A stretch of DNA of 64,000 nucleotides from an uncultured Ruminococcus sp. (GTDB taxonomy: Bacteria; Bacillota; Clostridia; Oscillospirales; Ruminococcaceae): contig CAJTLC010000003.1 in assembly GCA_910576995.1 (NCBI GenBank), positions 101,901 to 165,900 on the forward strand, written 5' to 3'. Shown one piece after another: positions 53,201 through 59,678 of the stretch; within the stretch, counting starts at the first letter, position 1, and every line of letters starts with the position of its first letter. The notes beneath the pieces were generated by a model. That model ran no database searches, was not told the DNA's origin, and worked only from the letters and a program-made list of their open reading frames with translations. Made by a program: the position numbers and the translations under genes.

Positions 53201-53921
53201 TAACAATGCTGACGTCTTCTATATTTGTCAAAAATGTTGTATGACGGCAGTGATCTGACCAATAAGTGTCGATCATGCGAATTTCTGTGATAGTGGGATC
53301 GCGATGCTCTTTATTGCGGAAATAATCCTGACAAAATTTGATATCATCGTAATCCATAGCAAGTCCGAACTTGTCCACAAAAGCATGAAGGCCTTTTTCG
53401 TTCAGATTGATAAAGCCCTCAAGAATTTCAACAGTAGTTGGAATTTCGTAGTTTGAATCAAGAGAATCAACCGTATCAAGCGAAGCTTCACGGCTCTCAA
53501 CAGGGTTGATTATGTATGATTTCAGTTTGTCGAATTCCTCGTCTGTGATATTTCCGTCGATAATGTAAATTCTTGCGTTTCTTACACGGCATCTCTCCCC
53601 TTGTCTGAGGATCTGAATACATTGTTCGCAGCTGTCTGCACGCTGATCAAACTGCCCCGGAAGATATTCAACTGCAAAAATTCTTTCGCCGTTTTCAAGC
53701 TTCGGCAGTTCATCATACACCACGTCTACGGAAGGCTCTGAAAAAACTGTATTTACAGCCGCCTTAAAATCTTCTTCGCTGAGTCTGTCAGCGTCGTATC
53801 GGTTCAGCACTCTTATGCCATTGATATCAAGGCGAAGAGCGGTTCTGATATCGCTGAGAAGAGAACGTGCCTCGACAGCGAATTCCGGTTTTTTTTCTGA
53901 ATAAATTCTGAATACGGACAT
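50217..53921 (-). CDS. purL: Phosphoribosylformylglycinamidine synthase
   Basis: A 1234-aa single-chain FGAM synthase, converting FGAR, ATP and glutamine to FGAM in purine biosynthesis. It combines an N-terminal linker domain (RDPTITEIRMIDTYWSDHCR), two AIRS-like synthetase halves (FKNETHNHPTEIEPFGGAAT; the second half with GCGSIGGKDSMSGT) and a C-terminal glutamine amidotransferase domain whose nucleophile Cys is in GLMLGICNGFQALV. The full-length form contrasts with the split PurS/Q/L of bacilli. It starts 4 nt after the mtaB stop, so the two are co-transcribed. Confidence 0.95.
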   Translation of the reverse strand: MSVFRIYSEKKPEFAVEARSLLSDIRTALRLDINGIRVLNRYDADRLSEEDFKAAVNTVFSEPSVDVVYDELPKLENGERIFAVEYLPGQFDQRADSCEQCIQILRQGERCRVRNARIYIIDGNITDEEFDKLKSYIINPVESREASLDTVDSLDSNYEIPTTVEILEGFINLNEKGLHAFVDKFGLAMDYDDIKFCQDYFRNKEHRDPTITEIRMIDTYWSDHCRHTTFLTNIEDVSIVTPYIKDTYDMYIDVRKELGRTNKPITLMDLGTIAAKKLKADGLLPDIDESEEINACSVKIKVDIDGETEDWILMFKNETHNHPTEIEPFGGAATCLGGAIRDPLSGRSYVYQAMRVTGAANPLVPVEDTIAGKLPQRKITVGAANGYSSYGNQIGLATGHVSEVYHPGYVAKRMEIGAVLGAAPAENIRRERPVAGDVVILLGGKTGRDGCGGATGSSKSHTLESLENCGAEVQKGNPPEERKLQRLFRNPEVTRMIKRCNDFGAGGVSVAIGELTDGLVINLNAVPKKYDGLDGTEIAISESQERMAVVIAPEDVDKFMAEAAKENLEATLVADVVDEPRLKMNWNGKTIVNLSREFLNSNGAPKYTNIVVDIPDSAESESIADNAEEWVKLMGSLNVCSQKGLIEKFDSTIGAGTVLMPFGGIYQMTPSQAMAAKIPVLKGETNTCSLMGWGYNPDISVKSPYHGALLAVVESIAKVVAAGGTYKKCWLTFQEYFERTKNDPKRWGKPMAALLGAFKAQMEMGCGSIGGKDSMSGTFENIDVPPTLVSFAVSVAKADKVVSTEFKKAGSKVIYIEPEYDENGLPVFDSVKSVFDKVEDIISAGRAASVWTSGYGGIAEGIAKMCFGNKLGFEFTARIGADKLYKPCYGSFIIELNGEPSDDENVIGKTIDNYKICTFDYTVNMDNLQRIWEGKLEPVFPCRIRTTDATPAVYSYNCETKITSSEKFAKPRVLIPVFPGTNCEYDTARAFEKAGAIAETVVIRNLSAGDIEQSVDYFEKAVRESQIIMIPGGFSGGDEPEGSGKFITAFFRNPKIKDAVHDLLKNRDGLMLGICNGFQALVKLGLVPFGEIVDMDNNSPTLTFNTINRHQSMMVNTRIASNKSPWLYGTEVGDIHCVPISHGEGRFVAPASLIQQLAKNGQIATQYVDLDGTPTMDIRYNPNTSIDAIEGITSPDGRVFGKMGHSERKGSYICKNVEGCKDQKIFESGVAYFK

Positions 53922-53925
53922 TTTA

Positions 53926-55239
53926 TTATCTCCATTCCTGATCGATAATTCTGCCGAAGCAATGATCGCCGCGGCTTTCTTCTATTATAACATAAAAAAT
54001 AGAATTACGCAAACTTTTTTTTGAATTTTCCCGAAAAATTTTTATAAGGGAATAATCGGAGGCGCGGCCTTGATGAAACTCTTCCGAATTTTCGCGCTCA
54101 AACAATACGGGAACAATTTTTCCGACAAGGCTCTGCAAATAATCAGCCGTAAGTTTTTCTCCTAATGATTTCATACGTTCTGCACGTTCCGCTTTGATAT
54201 TTTTGGGTATCTGTCCATTAAGCTGCGATGCAATCGTGCCGTTTCTGGGAGAATACTGGAACACATGAATTTTTGCAAATCCAACTTCTTTAACAAAATT
54301 CAGCGATTCTGCAAATTCTTCTTCTGTTTCCTGCGGAAAACCTACCATAACATCAGTAGTAAAAGAAGCGTCCGGGAAAATATTACGAATTTTTTCAACG
54401 AGAGTCATATATTCTTCCGGAGTATATTTTCTGTGCATTCTCTGTAAAGTCCGGCGGCTTCCGCTCTGTAGCGACAAATGGAACTGAGGACAAAATTTCG
54501 GCTGACGCGATAGTCTTACTAAATCGTCATTTGAAATCATTTCCGGCTCAAGCGAACCAAGCCGCACTCTTTCAATTCCATCAATTTTACAGCATTCCTC
54601 AACTGCGTCAACAAGCCGTAAACCATATTCCTGTCCATAAAAAGCGAGATTGATTCCGACAAGTACAATTTCCTTGTGACCAGATTCGGCAAGCGACTTT
54701 GCCTCTTTTATAAGCGAAGCCATTGGCTTGCTTCTGCATCGCCCACGGGCATATGGTATAATGCAGTATGAACAGAAACAGTTGCAGCCGTCTTGAATTT
54801 TAAGAAACGCTCTTGTTTTTTGAGTAGATTGACATGAAATATCCTCAAAAACATCATTTGCAGTATATTCATGAATATCAACTATGCGACTTCTGTTTTC
54901 AATCGCCTGTAAAACAAGTGCCGGAAGTTTTTCCCTTTCCTTTGTACCAGTGATTATGTCGGCTTCTTTACATTTTTCTGCCGATTTCGGCGAAGCCTGC
55001 GGAAGACAACCTGTTAGAATGATCACAGAATCCGGATGATCTCGACGCAGTTTTCTCACAGAATACAAAGATTTGCTGTCTCCGCTTCCGGTAACAGTAC
55101 AGGAATTCACAACAAAAACATCGGCGTTATTTTCCATATCGACAATTTCAAATCCGCTGCTTTCAAAACAGCTTTTGATGCATTGTGTTTCATATTGACT
55201 TACCTTGCACCCAAAGGTTATAAAATAAATCTTATACAT
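53926..55239 (-). CDS. mtaB: tRNA t6A37 methylthiotransferase
   Basis: A 437-aa radical-SAM enzyme that adds a methylthio group to N6-threonylcarbamoyladenosine at tRNA position 37. The N-terminal domain begins YFITFGCKVSQYETQ, the MtaB signature (CKVNQYET in relatives), with further cluster-binding Cys in VNSCTVTG and LTGCLPQ. The radical-SAM motif CxxxCxxC is in GCNCFCSYCIIPYARG. The C-terminal TRAM-like region is short. MtaB rather than MiaB is inferred from the N-terminal signature. Confidence 0.92.
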   Translation of the reverse strand: MYKIYFITFGCKVSQYETQCIKSCFESSGFEIVDMENNADVFVVNSCTVTGSGDSKSLYSVRKLRRDHPDSVIILTGCLPQASPKSAEKCKEADIITGTKEREKLPALVLQAIENRSRIVDIHEYTANDVFEDISCQSTQKTRAFLKIQDGCNCFCSYCIIPYARGRCRSKPMASLIKEAKSLAESGHKEIVLVGINLAFYGQEYGLRLVDAVEECCKIDGIERVRLGSLEPEMISNDDLVRLSRQPKFCPQFHLSLQSGSRRTLQRMHRKYTPEEYMTLVEKIRNIFPDASFTTDVMVGFPQETEEEFAESLNFVKEVGFAKIHVFQYSPRNGTIASQLNGQIPKNIKAERAERMKSLGEKLTADYLQSLVGKIVPVLFERENSEEFHQGRASDYSLIKIFRENSKKSLRNSIFYVIIEESRGDHCFGRIIDQEWR

Positions 55240-55390
55240 AATTTCACCTCTTTATTATAATTTAGCCATGTTGATTTTGCACAAAATCGATTATTTTTTT
55301 TGTGCAGTATAAATAATTATTCTTTATTCCCAAAAAATAACAGCAATTGAACAGTATAGTATACCAAATTGACGAATTTATAAAAATCCC

Positions 55391-55419
55391 TTGACATAGC
55401 CGTTTTTTAGTGGTATTAT
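55391..55419 (+). promoter_or_regulatory. Promoter of the HPr-like gene
   Basis: TTGACA (55391-55396), 17-bp spacer, TATTAT (55414-55419). Transcription would begin near 55426, giving a ~77-nt leader. Confidence 0.82.
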
Positions 55420-55502
55420 ATAGGTGCGGCAAGGAAAACCGCATGGAAGAAAAGATAAACAAGAAAAAACCACACACGGAACATTATCAGGAGGTAATGA
55501 CT

Positions 55503-55733
55503 ATGACTAAAACTACAGTTTTGCTTCAGGCAATAAACGATGTTAAGGAGTTTGTCAATATCGTTATGAAATATGAATTCGACATTGACCTCGTATCCGG
55601 CAGATATGCAGTTGACGCAAAGTCTATCATGGGTATATTTAGCCTTGATCTTTCCAAGCCCATCGAACTTAACGTTCACACTGATGACGCCGACGCTTTC
55701 TTTGCTGAGATCGACAAGTACATCGTTAAGTAA
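55503..55733 (+). CDS. HPr-like protein lacking the phosphorylated histidine
   Basis: A 76-aa protein starting at ATG 55503, since AGGAGG lies 8 nt upstream. The fold pattern of HPr is kept: VKEFVNIVMKYEFDIDLVSG as helix 1 and strand B, and AVDAKSIMGIFSLDLSKPIE containing the Ser-46 region. However, the GLHARPA loop with the PEP-phosphorylated His is absent, replaced by NDVKEF. It therefore cannot act as a PTS phosphocarrier, but might still be a Ser-phosphorylation-type regulatory partner. Function is inference. Confidence 0.82.
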   Translation: MTKTTVLLQAINDVKEFVNIVMKYEFDIDLVSGRYAVDAKSIMGIFSLDLSKPIELNVHTDDADAFFAEIDKYIVK

Positions 55734-55748
55734 TTATAAAAATAAATT

Positions 55749-55782
55749 CCCCGTGAAAGCTGCTGCACCGCATTTCACGGGG
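55749..55782 (+). terminator. Terminator after the HPr-like gene
   Basis: CCCCGTGAAA and TTTCACGGGG arms, followed by CGTTTAATTTTT. Confidence 0.82.
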
Positions 55783-55842
55783 CGTTTAATTTTTCCAGAT
55801 TTTCACTGAATAAATCCAACGATTTTTGCAATAATATTTTCA

Positions 55843-55856
55843 GGCGTTCAAACGCC
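55843..55856 (+). other. Small palindrome before DUF378 gene
   Basis: GGCGTTCAAACGCC, a perfect 6-bp-arm palindrome 8 nt before the ribosome-binding site AGAGGTG. It could be an operator or a leader hairpin. Confidence 0.4.
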
Positions 55857-55877
55857 GTGAAAAGAGGTGTTCACTTT

Positions 55878-56102
55878 ATGTGGGACAAAATTGCACTTAT
55901 TCTCCTGATCATCGGGGGCATCAACTGGGGATTAGTCGGAATTTTCGAACTTGATCTGGTTGCATGGATGCTTGGCGGTGCAGGAAGCCTTGCCGCAAGG
56001 GCAGTCTACATTCTTGTAGCGATCTCGGCGGTATGGTGTATTACTCTCCTCTTCCGAAAAAACGAGGAACTCGCAGTAAGCGCCGCAAACAACAGGCAAT
56101 AG
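55878..56102 (+). CDS. DUF378-family small membrane protein
   Basis: A 74-aa protein with two transmembrane helices, starting at ATG 55878 (AGAGGTG upstream). KIALILLIIGGINWGLVGIF is the family signature, followed by the second helix AARAVYILVAISAVWCITLL. DUF378 (YuzA) proteins have no established role. It is monocistronic, ended by a hairpin at 56112-56150 (ACGCTCCTG/CAGGAGCGT). Confidence 0.88.
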   Translation: MWDKIALILLIIGGINWGLVGIFELDLVAWMLGGAGSLAARAVYILVAISAVWCITLLFRKNEELAVSAANNRQ

Positions 56103-56111
56103 CCACTATAA

Positions 56112-56150
56112 ACGCTCCTGATCTTATGAAGATAGATGCCGCAGGAGCGT
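56112..56150 (+). terminator. Hairpin after DUF378 gene
   Basis: ACGCTCCTG and CAGGAGCGT arms. The T-tract is weak, so its terminator role is likely but unproven. Confidence 0.6.
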
Positions 56151-56153
56151 ACA

Positions 56154-56177
56154 TAAAAAGGGAGACCTAAGTCTCCC
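56154..56177 (-). terminator. Terminator of the rpsF-ssb-rpsR operon
   Basis: Minus strand GGGAGAC (56177-56171), loop TTAG, GTCTCCC (56166-56160) and TTTTTA, just beyond the rpsR stop. Confidence 0.85.
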
Positions 56178-56187
56178 TTAAATATTT

Positions 56188-56430
56188 TTAATCGCTAACG
56201 TAAGGAAGCAGAGCGATCTGTCTTGCTTTCTTAACTGCAACTGTAAGTTCGCGCTGATGGAATGCGCAAGTACCTGTTACACGTCTTGGGAGGATCTTAG
56301 CTCTTTCAGTCATGCACTTTCTAAGCTTAGCGAGATCCTTATAATCTATTCTCTCAATTCTGTCTGCGCAGAACATACAAACCTTCTTGCGCGGCTTTTT
56401 TGAGGGACGGGAATTTCTTTCCTTTTCCAT
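56188..56430 (-). CDS. rpsR: 30S ribosomal protein S18
   Basis: An 80-aa ribosomal protein. Conserved CMFC zinc-site remnant near the N-terminus, IDYKDLAKLRKCMTERAKIL and RRVTGTCAFHQRELTVAVKK are typical. It is last in rpsF-ssb-rpsR, the order usual in Firmicutes, with tight control by S6:S18 probable. Confidence 0.97.
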   Translation of the reverse strand: MEKERNSRPSKKPRKKVCMFCADRIERIDYKDLAKLRKCMTERAKILPRRVTGTCAFHQRELTVAVKKARQIALLPYVSD

Positions 56431-56464
56431 GACAATTTCTCCTTTCGTAATAATGATTCAGCGA

Positions 56465-56980
56465 TCAAAACGGTATATCGCCGTCTCCGAGTATTTCTTC
56501 GAAATCGTTGTAAGATCCGTAAGACATATTCTCATTATTTTGTGCAGGCTGCTGTGGCGCTGCCGCAGGCGCTTGCTGAGGAGAAGCCTGATAATTATTA
56601 GTATAGTTATTTTGCGGTGCAGAATAACTATTTCCGCCATAAGGATTAGTTTCAGCTTTCGAACCACAAAATTCCCAACGATCGACAAAAACGTCCGTTG
56701 TAAAGTGCGTCACATCCTGATACTGCTTGTCCTGATAGCTTCCTGTTCTAAGACTTCCTTCAATCATTATCATGCTGCCTTTGCGGAAAAATCGATTGAT
56801 ATTTTCAGCAGATTTATCCCATGCAGTGCATCTGATAAAATCAGCCTGTCTTTGTCCGGTTGTTTTATCAACAAAAGGTCTGTCCACCGCAATAGAAAAA
56901 CGGCAGGTAGACATACCGGTCTGAGTTGATCTCAGATCAGGGTCGGCAGTAAGTCTGCCCATTATAATAACTTTATTCAT
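56465..56980 (-). CDS. ssb: Single-stranded DNA-binding protein
   Basis: A 171-aa SSB. OB-fold over the first ~110 residues (MNKVIIMGRLTADPDLRSTQ, WDKSAENINRFFRKGSMIMI), a Gln/Pro/Asn-rich flexible linker (about 115-155), and the acidic tip DGDIPF that binds partner proteins. It sits between rpsF and rpsR. Confidence 0.96.
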   Translation of the reverse strand: MNKVIIMGRLTADPDLRSTQTGMSTCRFSIAVDRPFVDKTTGQRQADFIRCTAWDKSAENINRFFRKGSMIMIEGSLRTGSYQDKQYQDVTHFTTDVFVDRWEFCGSKAETNPYGGNSYSAPQNNYTNNYQASPQQAPAAAPQQPAQNNENMSYGSYNDFEEILGDGDIPF

Positions 56981-57012
56981 CTGACAATCTCCTTGAAATA
57001 ATGGAACACGGT

Positions 57013-57309
57013 TTATTCAACGACTGTGATCATTGAACGAAGAATACCGTCTGCGATGTTAAGACGTCTTGAAAGTTCAGCAGGATAATCGGGCTTAGAC
57101 TCGAATGTGTAGATTACGTAGTAACCCTCTGTCTCGTCGTCGATAGGATATGCAAGCTTGCGCTTACCCCAATCCTCGTTGACTTCAACAGCTTCGGCAT
57201 GACGCTCGATTCTTTCCTTGAACTTCTCAATAAGAGCTTTCATAGGCTCTTCGCCGTTTTTAAGGCTGAATACAACCATTACTTCGTATTTAGCGGATAC
57301 CTTTGCCAT
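57013..57309 (-). CDS. rpsF: 30S ribosomal protein S6
   Basis: A 98-aa protein starting at ATG 57309 (AAGGAGG upstream); the longer frame to 57402 covers only the leader. Typical S6 sequence: YEVMVVFSLKNGEEPMKALI, WGKRKLAYPIDDETEGYYVI and the final LNIADGILRSMITVV. First gene of the operon. Confidence 0.96.
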   Translation of the reverse strand: MAKVSAKYEVMVVFSLKNGEEPMKALIEKFKERIERHAEAVEVNEDWGKRKLAYPIDDETEGYYVIYTFESKPDYPAELSRRLNIADGILRSMITVVE

Positions 57310-57386
57310 TTTGTACACCTCCTTCTGGATTTCGCCCTGCAACTTTCCGAGGGCAAGGATAATAATACCGAGCAACTGCACGATAC
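57310..57386 (-). promoter_or_regulatory. rpsF leader with possible S6:S18-binding hairpin
   Basis: The ~77-nt leader contains, on the minus strand, CCCTCGGAAAGTTGCAGGG, a hairpin with an internal CGG/CCG-like bulge, similar in idea to the S6:S18 leader that mimics the 16S site. Similarity is by eye only. Confidence 0.5.
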
Positions 57387-57392
57387 TTGTAA

Positions 57393-57421
57393 AGTATACC
57401 ATACCCTGAAAGTTTTGTCAA
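57393..57421 (-). promoter_or_regulatory. Promoter of rpsF-ssb-rpsR
   Basis: Minus-strand TTGACA (57421-57416), 17-bp spacer, TATACT (57398-57393). Confidence 0.88.
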
Positions 57422-57474
57422 GACTTTTTTGAAAAAAACACAAAATTTAAATTATTTGCCTTTTTGAACTGCTG

Positions 57475-57503
57475 TTGCATTACAATAAAAATTATGATAT
57501 AAT
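57475..57503 (+). promoter_or_regulatory. Promoter of the DUF6125/YunG-type gene
   Basis: TTGCAT (57475-57480), 17-bp spacer, TATAAT (57498-57503), about 27 nt before the ribosome-binding site. Confidence 0.75.
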
Positions 57504-57536
57504 AAGTATGTAAATTCTATTTTAAAGGTGATAAAA

Positions 57537-58493
57537 ATGAATAATTACAATAATTTATCGCAATTTTCCAAAGACGAACTCATTAAACTTATCGAAATTT
57601 ACTCAAAAAACTGGCTGGCAATGGACGGCGTATGGTTTCAGTCTATAGAGCAAAAATTCGGAATGGATGAAGCGATGTTTCATGACGCGGAGGCTTGGAA
57701 ACGATTCACAGTCATAGAAGCAGGCAGAATAAAAAAATTCCTCGGTCTTGAGAATAATCCGGGAATTGAAGGGCTTGCCAAAGCGCTTTCTCTGCGATTT
57801 TACGCCAATATTAATGACAACTCCATAGAAATAAATGGAAATACTCTTACATATTCAGCCATTGACTGCCGTGTGCAGAGTGCGCGTAAACGAAAAGGAA
57901 TGACGCTTCACCCATGCAAATCGGTAGGAATTATTGAATACAGCGGATTTGCCAAAACTATCGACGACCGTTTCGAATGCGAATGTTTAAGCTGTTATCC
58001 AACGATAACAGATGATTCATGCTGCTGCAAATGGAAATTCACTTTGCATGAATATAATTTTTATGGTTGGGAAAATGCACTCGTTAAACCGATCAGCAGC
58101 GACTTTCCGGATAGTTTGTCGCCAAGAAAACTATACGATATTTTATCTGAGGTCTGGTCGGCAGAAACCTGCGCTCCGCGTATGCGTCACAACTGGTCTG
58201 CCGAAAACAAAACCCTCGGTCAATGCTCTGTCACGGCTTTTCTGGTGCAGGATATTTTTGGCGGCAAAGTTTATGGGATTCCGCGTGAGGGTGGAAATTT
58301 CCACTGTTACAACGTGGTCGGAGACTGCGTATTCGATCTTACAAGCGAACAATTCGGCGACGAGGCAAATTCTTTGATTTATGAAAATAATCCAGAACAA
58401 TCGCGGAAGATACACTTTGCAAAGCAAGAAAAATCAGAACGATACGAGTTGTTGAAAGACGAATTAAAAAAATATTTTTCAAAAAACATTTAG
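57537..58493 (+). CDS. Two-domain DUF6125/YunG-like protein
   Basis: A 318-aa soluble protein starting at ATG 57537 after AGGTG. The N-terminal half (about 1-180) resembles the DUF6125 family (ELIKLIEIYSKNWLAMDGVW, then FECECLSCYPTITDDSC with several Cys that could bind metal). The C-terminal half (about 195-300) looks like the YunG family: LYDILSEVWSAETCAPRMRH, LGQCSVTAFLVQDIFGG, GNFHCYNVVGDCVFDLTSEQ, with a Cys and His pattern recalling papain-fold proteins. The function is not known to me. The stop abuts the convergent SDR gene with no spacing. Confidence 0.72.
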   Translation: MNNYNNLSQFSKDELIKLIEIYSKNWLAMDGVWFQSIEQKFGMDEAMFHDAEAWKRFTVIEAGRIKKFLGLENNPGIEGLAKALSLRFYANINDNSIEINGNTLTYSAIDCRVQSARKRKGMTLHPCKSVGIIEYSGFAKTIDDRFECECLSCYPTITDDSCCCKWKFTLHEYNFYGWENALVKPISSDFPDSLSPRKLYDILSEVWSAETCAPRMRHNWSAENKTLGQCSVTAFLVQDIFGGKVYGIPREGGNFHCYNVVGDCVFDLTSEQFGDEANSLIYENNPEQSRKIHFAKQEKSERYELLKDELKKYFSKNI

Positions 58494-59201
58494 CTATATA
58501 ACCATTCCCCCGTTTACAGCGATAATTTGTCCTGTTATGTATTCGGCTGACGGCGAAGCCAGAAAAACTGCTGAATCCGCAACATGACGCGTTTCTCCAA
58601 AAATCCCGAGCGGGATTTCTTCTCGTATCGCTTCCAGATCTTCCTCTGATAACCGACTGTTCATTTCTGTCATAATAAATCCGGGCGAAATACAGTTCAC
58701 CCGAATTCCCGACGGTCCCACCTCTTTCGCAAGCGCTTTTGTAAAGCCTATCATGCCTGCTTTTGAAGCCGAATAATCAACTTCGCACGAAGCCCCCACC
58801 TGTCCCCACATAGAGGAAATATTAATGATACAGCCATGCTTTTCCGCGATCATCTCCGACAAAAAAATTCTTGAACAATTCATTGCGCCAATAAGATTAG
58901 TTTCCATTATGTTTCTGCTTTTTTCAGCTGAAATTCGGGTAAAAAGTTCTATTTCTGAAACTCCGGCATTATTTACAAGAATTTCTGCATAGCCTATCCT
59001 TTGCGAAGCAGCTTTAATGTCATCATATTTTGTTACATCAAGTTTTATAGCTTCGCCGCCTATTTCTGACGCGATCCGCACGGCTTTATCTTTGGACAAT
59101 GAGTACCCAACATACACAAAACAGCCTTGTTCAGCCATTTTTCGGCATATTGCCTCCCCTATTCCCCCTGAGCCGCCGGTTATTAATGCTTTTTTTATCA
59201 T
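58494..59201 (-). CDS. Short-chain dehydrogenase/reductase (FabG-like)
   Basis: A 235-aa NAD(P)-dependent reductase. Cofactor motif TGGSGGIGEAI, NNAGVSE, catalytic Ser in NISSMWG and the YxxxK pair in DYSASKAGMIGF; it ends ITGQIIAVNGGM. It resembles 3-oxoacyl-ACP reductases but is not in a fatty-acid operon, so the substrate is uncertain. It converges on the DUF6125-type gene, adjacent to the base. Confidence 0.9.
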   Translation of the reverse strand: MIKKALITGGSGGIGEAICRKMAEQGCFVYVGYSLSKDKAVRIASEIGGEAIKLDVTKYDDIKAASQRIGYAEILVNNAGVSEIELFTRISAEKSRNIMETNLIGAMNCSRIFLSEMIAEKHGCIINISSMWGQVGASCEVDYSASKAGMIGFTKALAKEVGPSGIRVNCISPGFIMTEMNSRLSEEDLEAIREEIPLGIFGETRHVADSAVFLASPSAEYITGQIIAVNGGMVI

Positions 59202-59367
59202 GGTTTATTCCTCCGCAAATTAAATTTTTTCATATCAAATGCTATTATACCACATTTTGTCATTAAAATCCATATTGTCAAAATGCACAATTATAGCTTG
59301 CTAATTCAGTACATAATTACCAAAGCGACGAAAATAATGACAAATTAAAGATAATTCGAAATTTGAC

Positions 59368-59396
59368 TTGAAACTTTTGATTTTCTATGATATATT
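59368..59396 (+). promoter_or_regulatory. Possible promoter upstream of the LtaS-like gene
   Basis: TTGAAA (59368-59373), 17-bp spacer, TATATT (59391-59396). Transcripts would read through repeat copy 8 before the gene. The rest of 59202-59440 shows nothing. Confidence 0.55.
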
Positions 59397-59446
59397 AGTA
59401 TATATCATAACTCAGACTTGTTTGCACCATAAAAATACATTTTATA

Positions 59447-59634
59447 AGAACCTGTCTTCACAAGATCAGTGTGCAGATTTTCGAGCATAATTTTGTAGAT
59501 GACAAGGCGAAAAAGTGAAATCATACTTGATGCGCCACGGGCATTCCCTTCGGTCATATGGTGAACTTTTTCAACGCAGTCAGCGGCAAAATCTGCCGAA
59601 AAGACGTGCGCTGCATCTTGTGAAGACAGGTTCT
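59447..59634. repeat. Mosaic palindromic repeat, copy 8 (best-preserved)
   Basis: A 188-bp element with perfect 20-bp inverted ends: AGAACCTGTCTTCACAAGAT and ATCTTGTGAAGACAGGTTCT. Modules: GATTTTCGAGCATAATTTTG, CGCCACGGGCATTCCCTTCG, GTGAACTTTTTCAACGCAGT and CGAAAAGACGTGCGC. It lies in the leader of the LtaS-like gene. Confidence 0.92.
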
Positions 59635-59678
59635 AACAGCAGACAAAAAGTTTGCCTGACTTTAACGGAGGGATCAGA

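Noticed and set aside
52704..53258. 184-residue plus-strand open frame
   Set aside because: Antisense to conserved purL; it has no motif of its own.
59447..59634. Reading repeat copy 8 as a simple transcription terminator
   Set aside because: Its arms lack a following T-tract, it is far longer than a terminator, and its internal modules recur in other copies.
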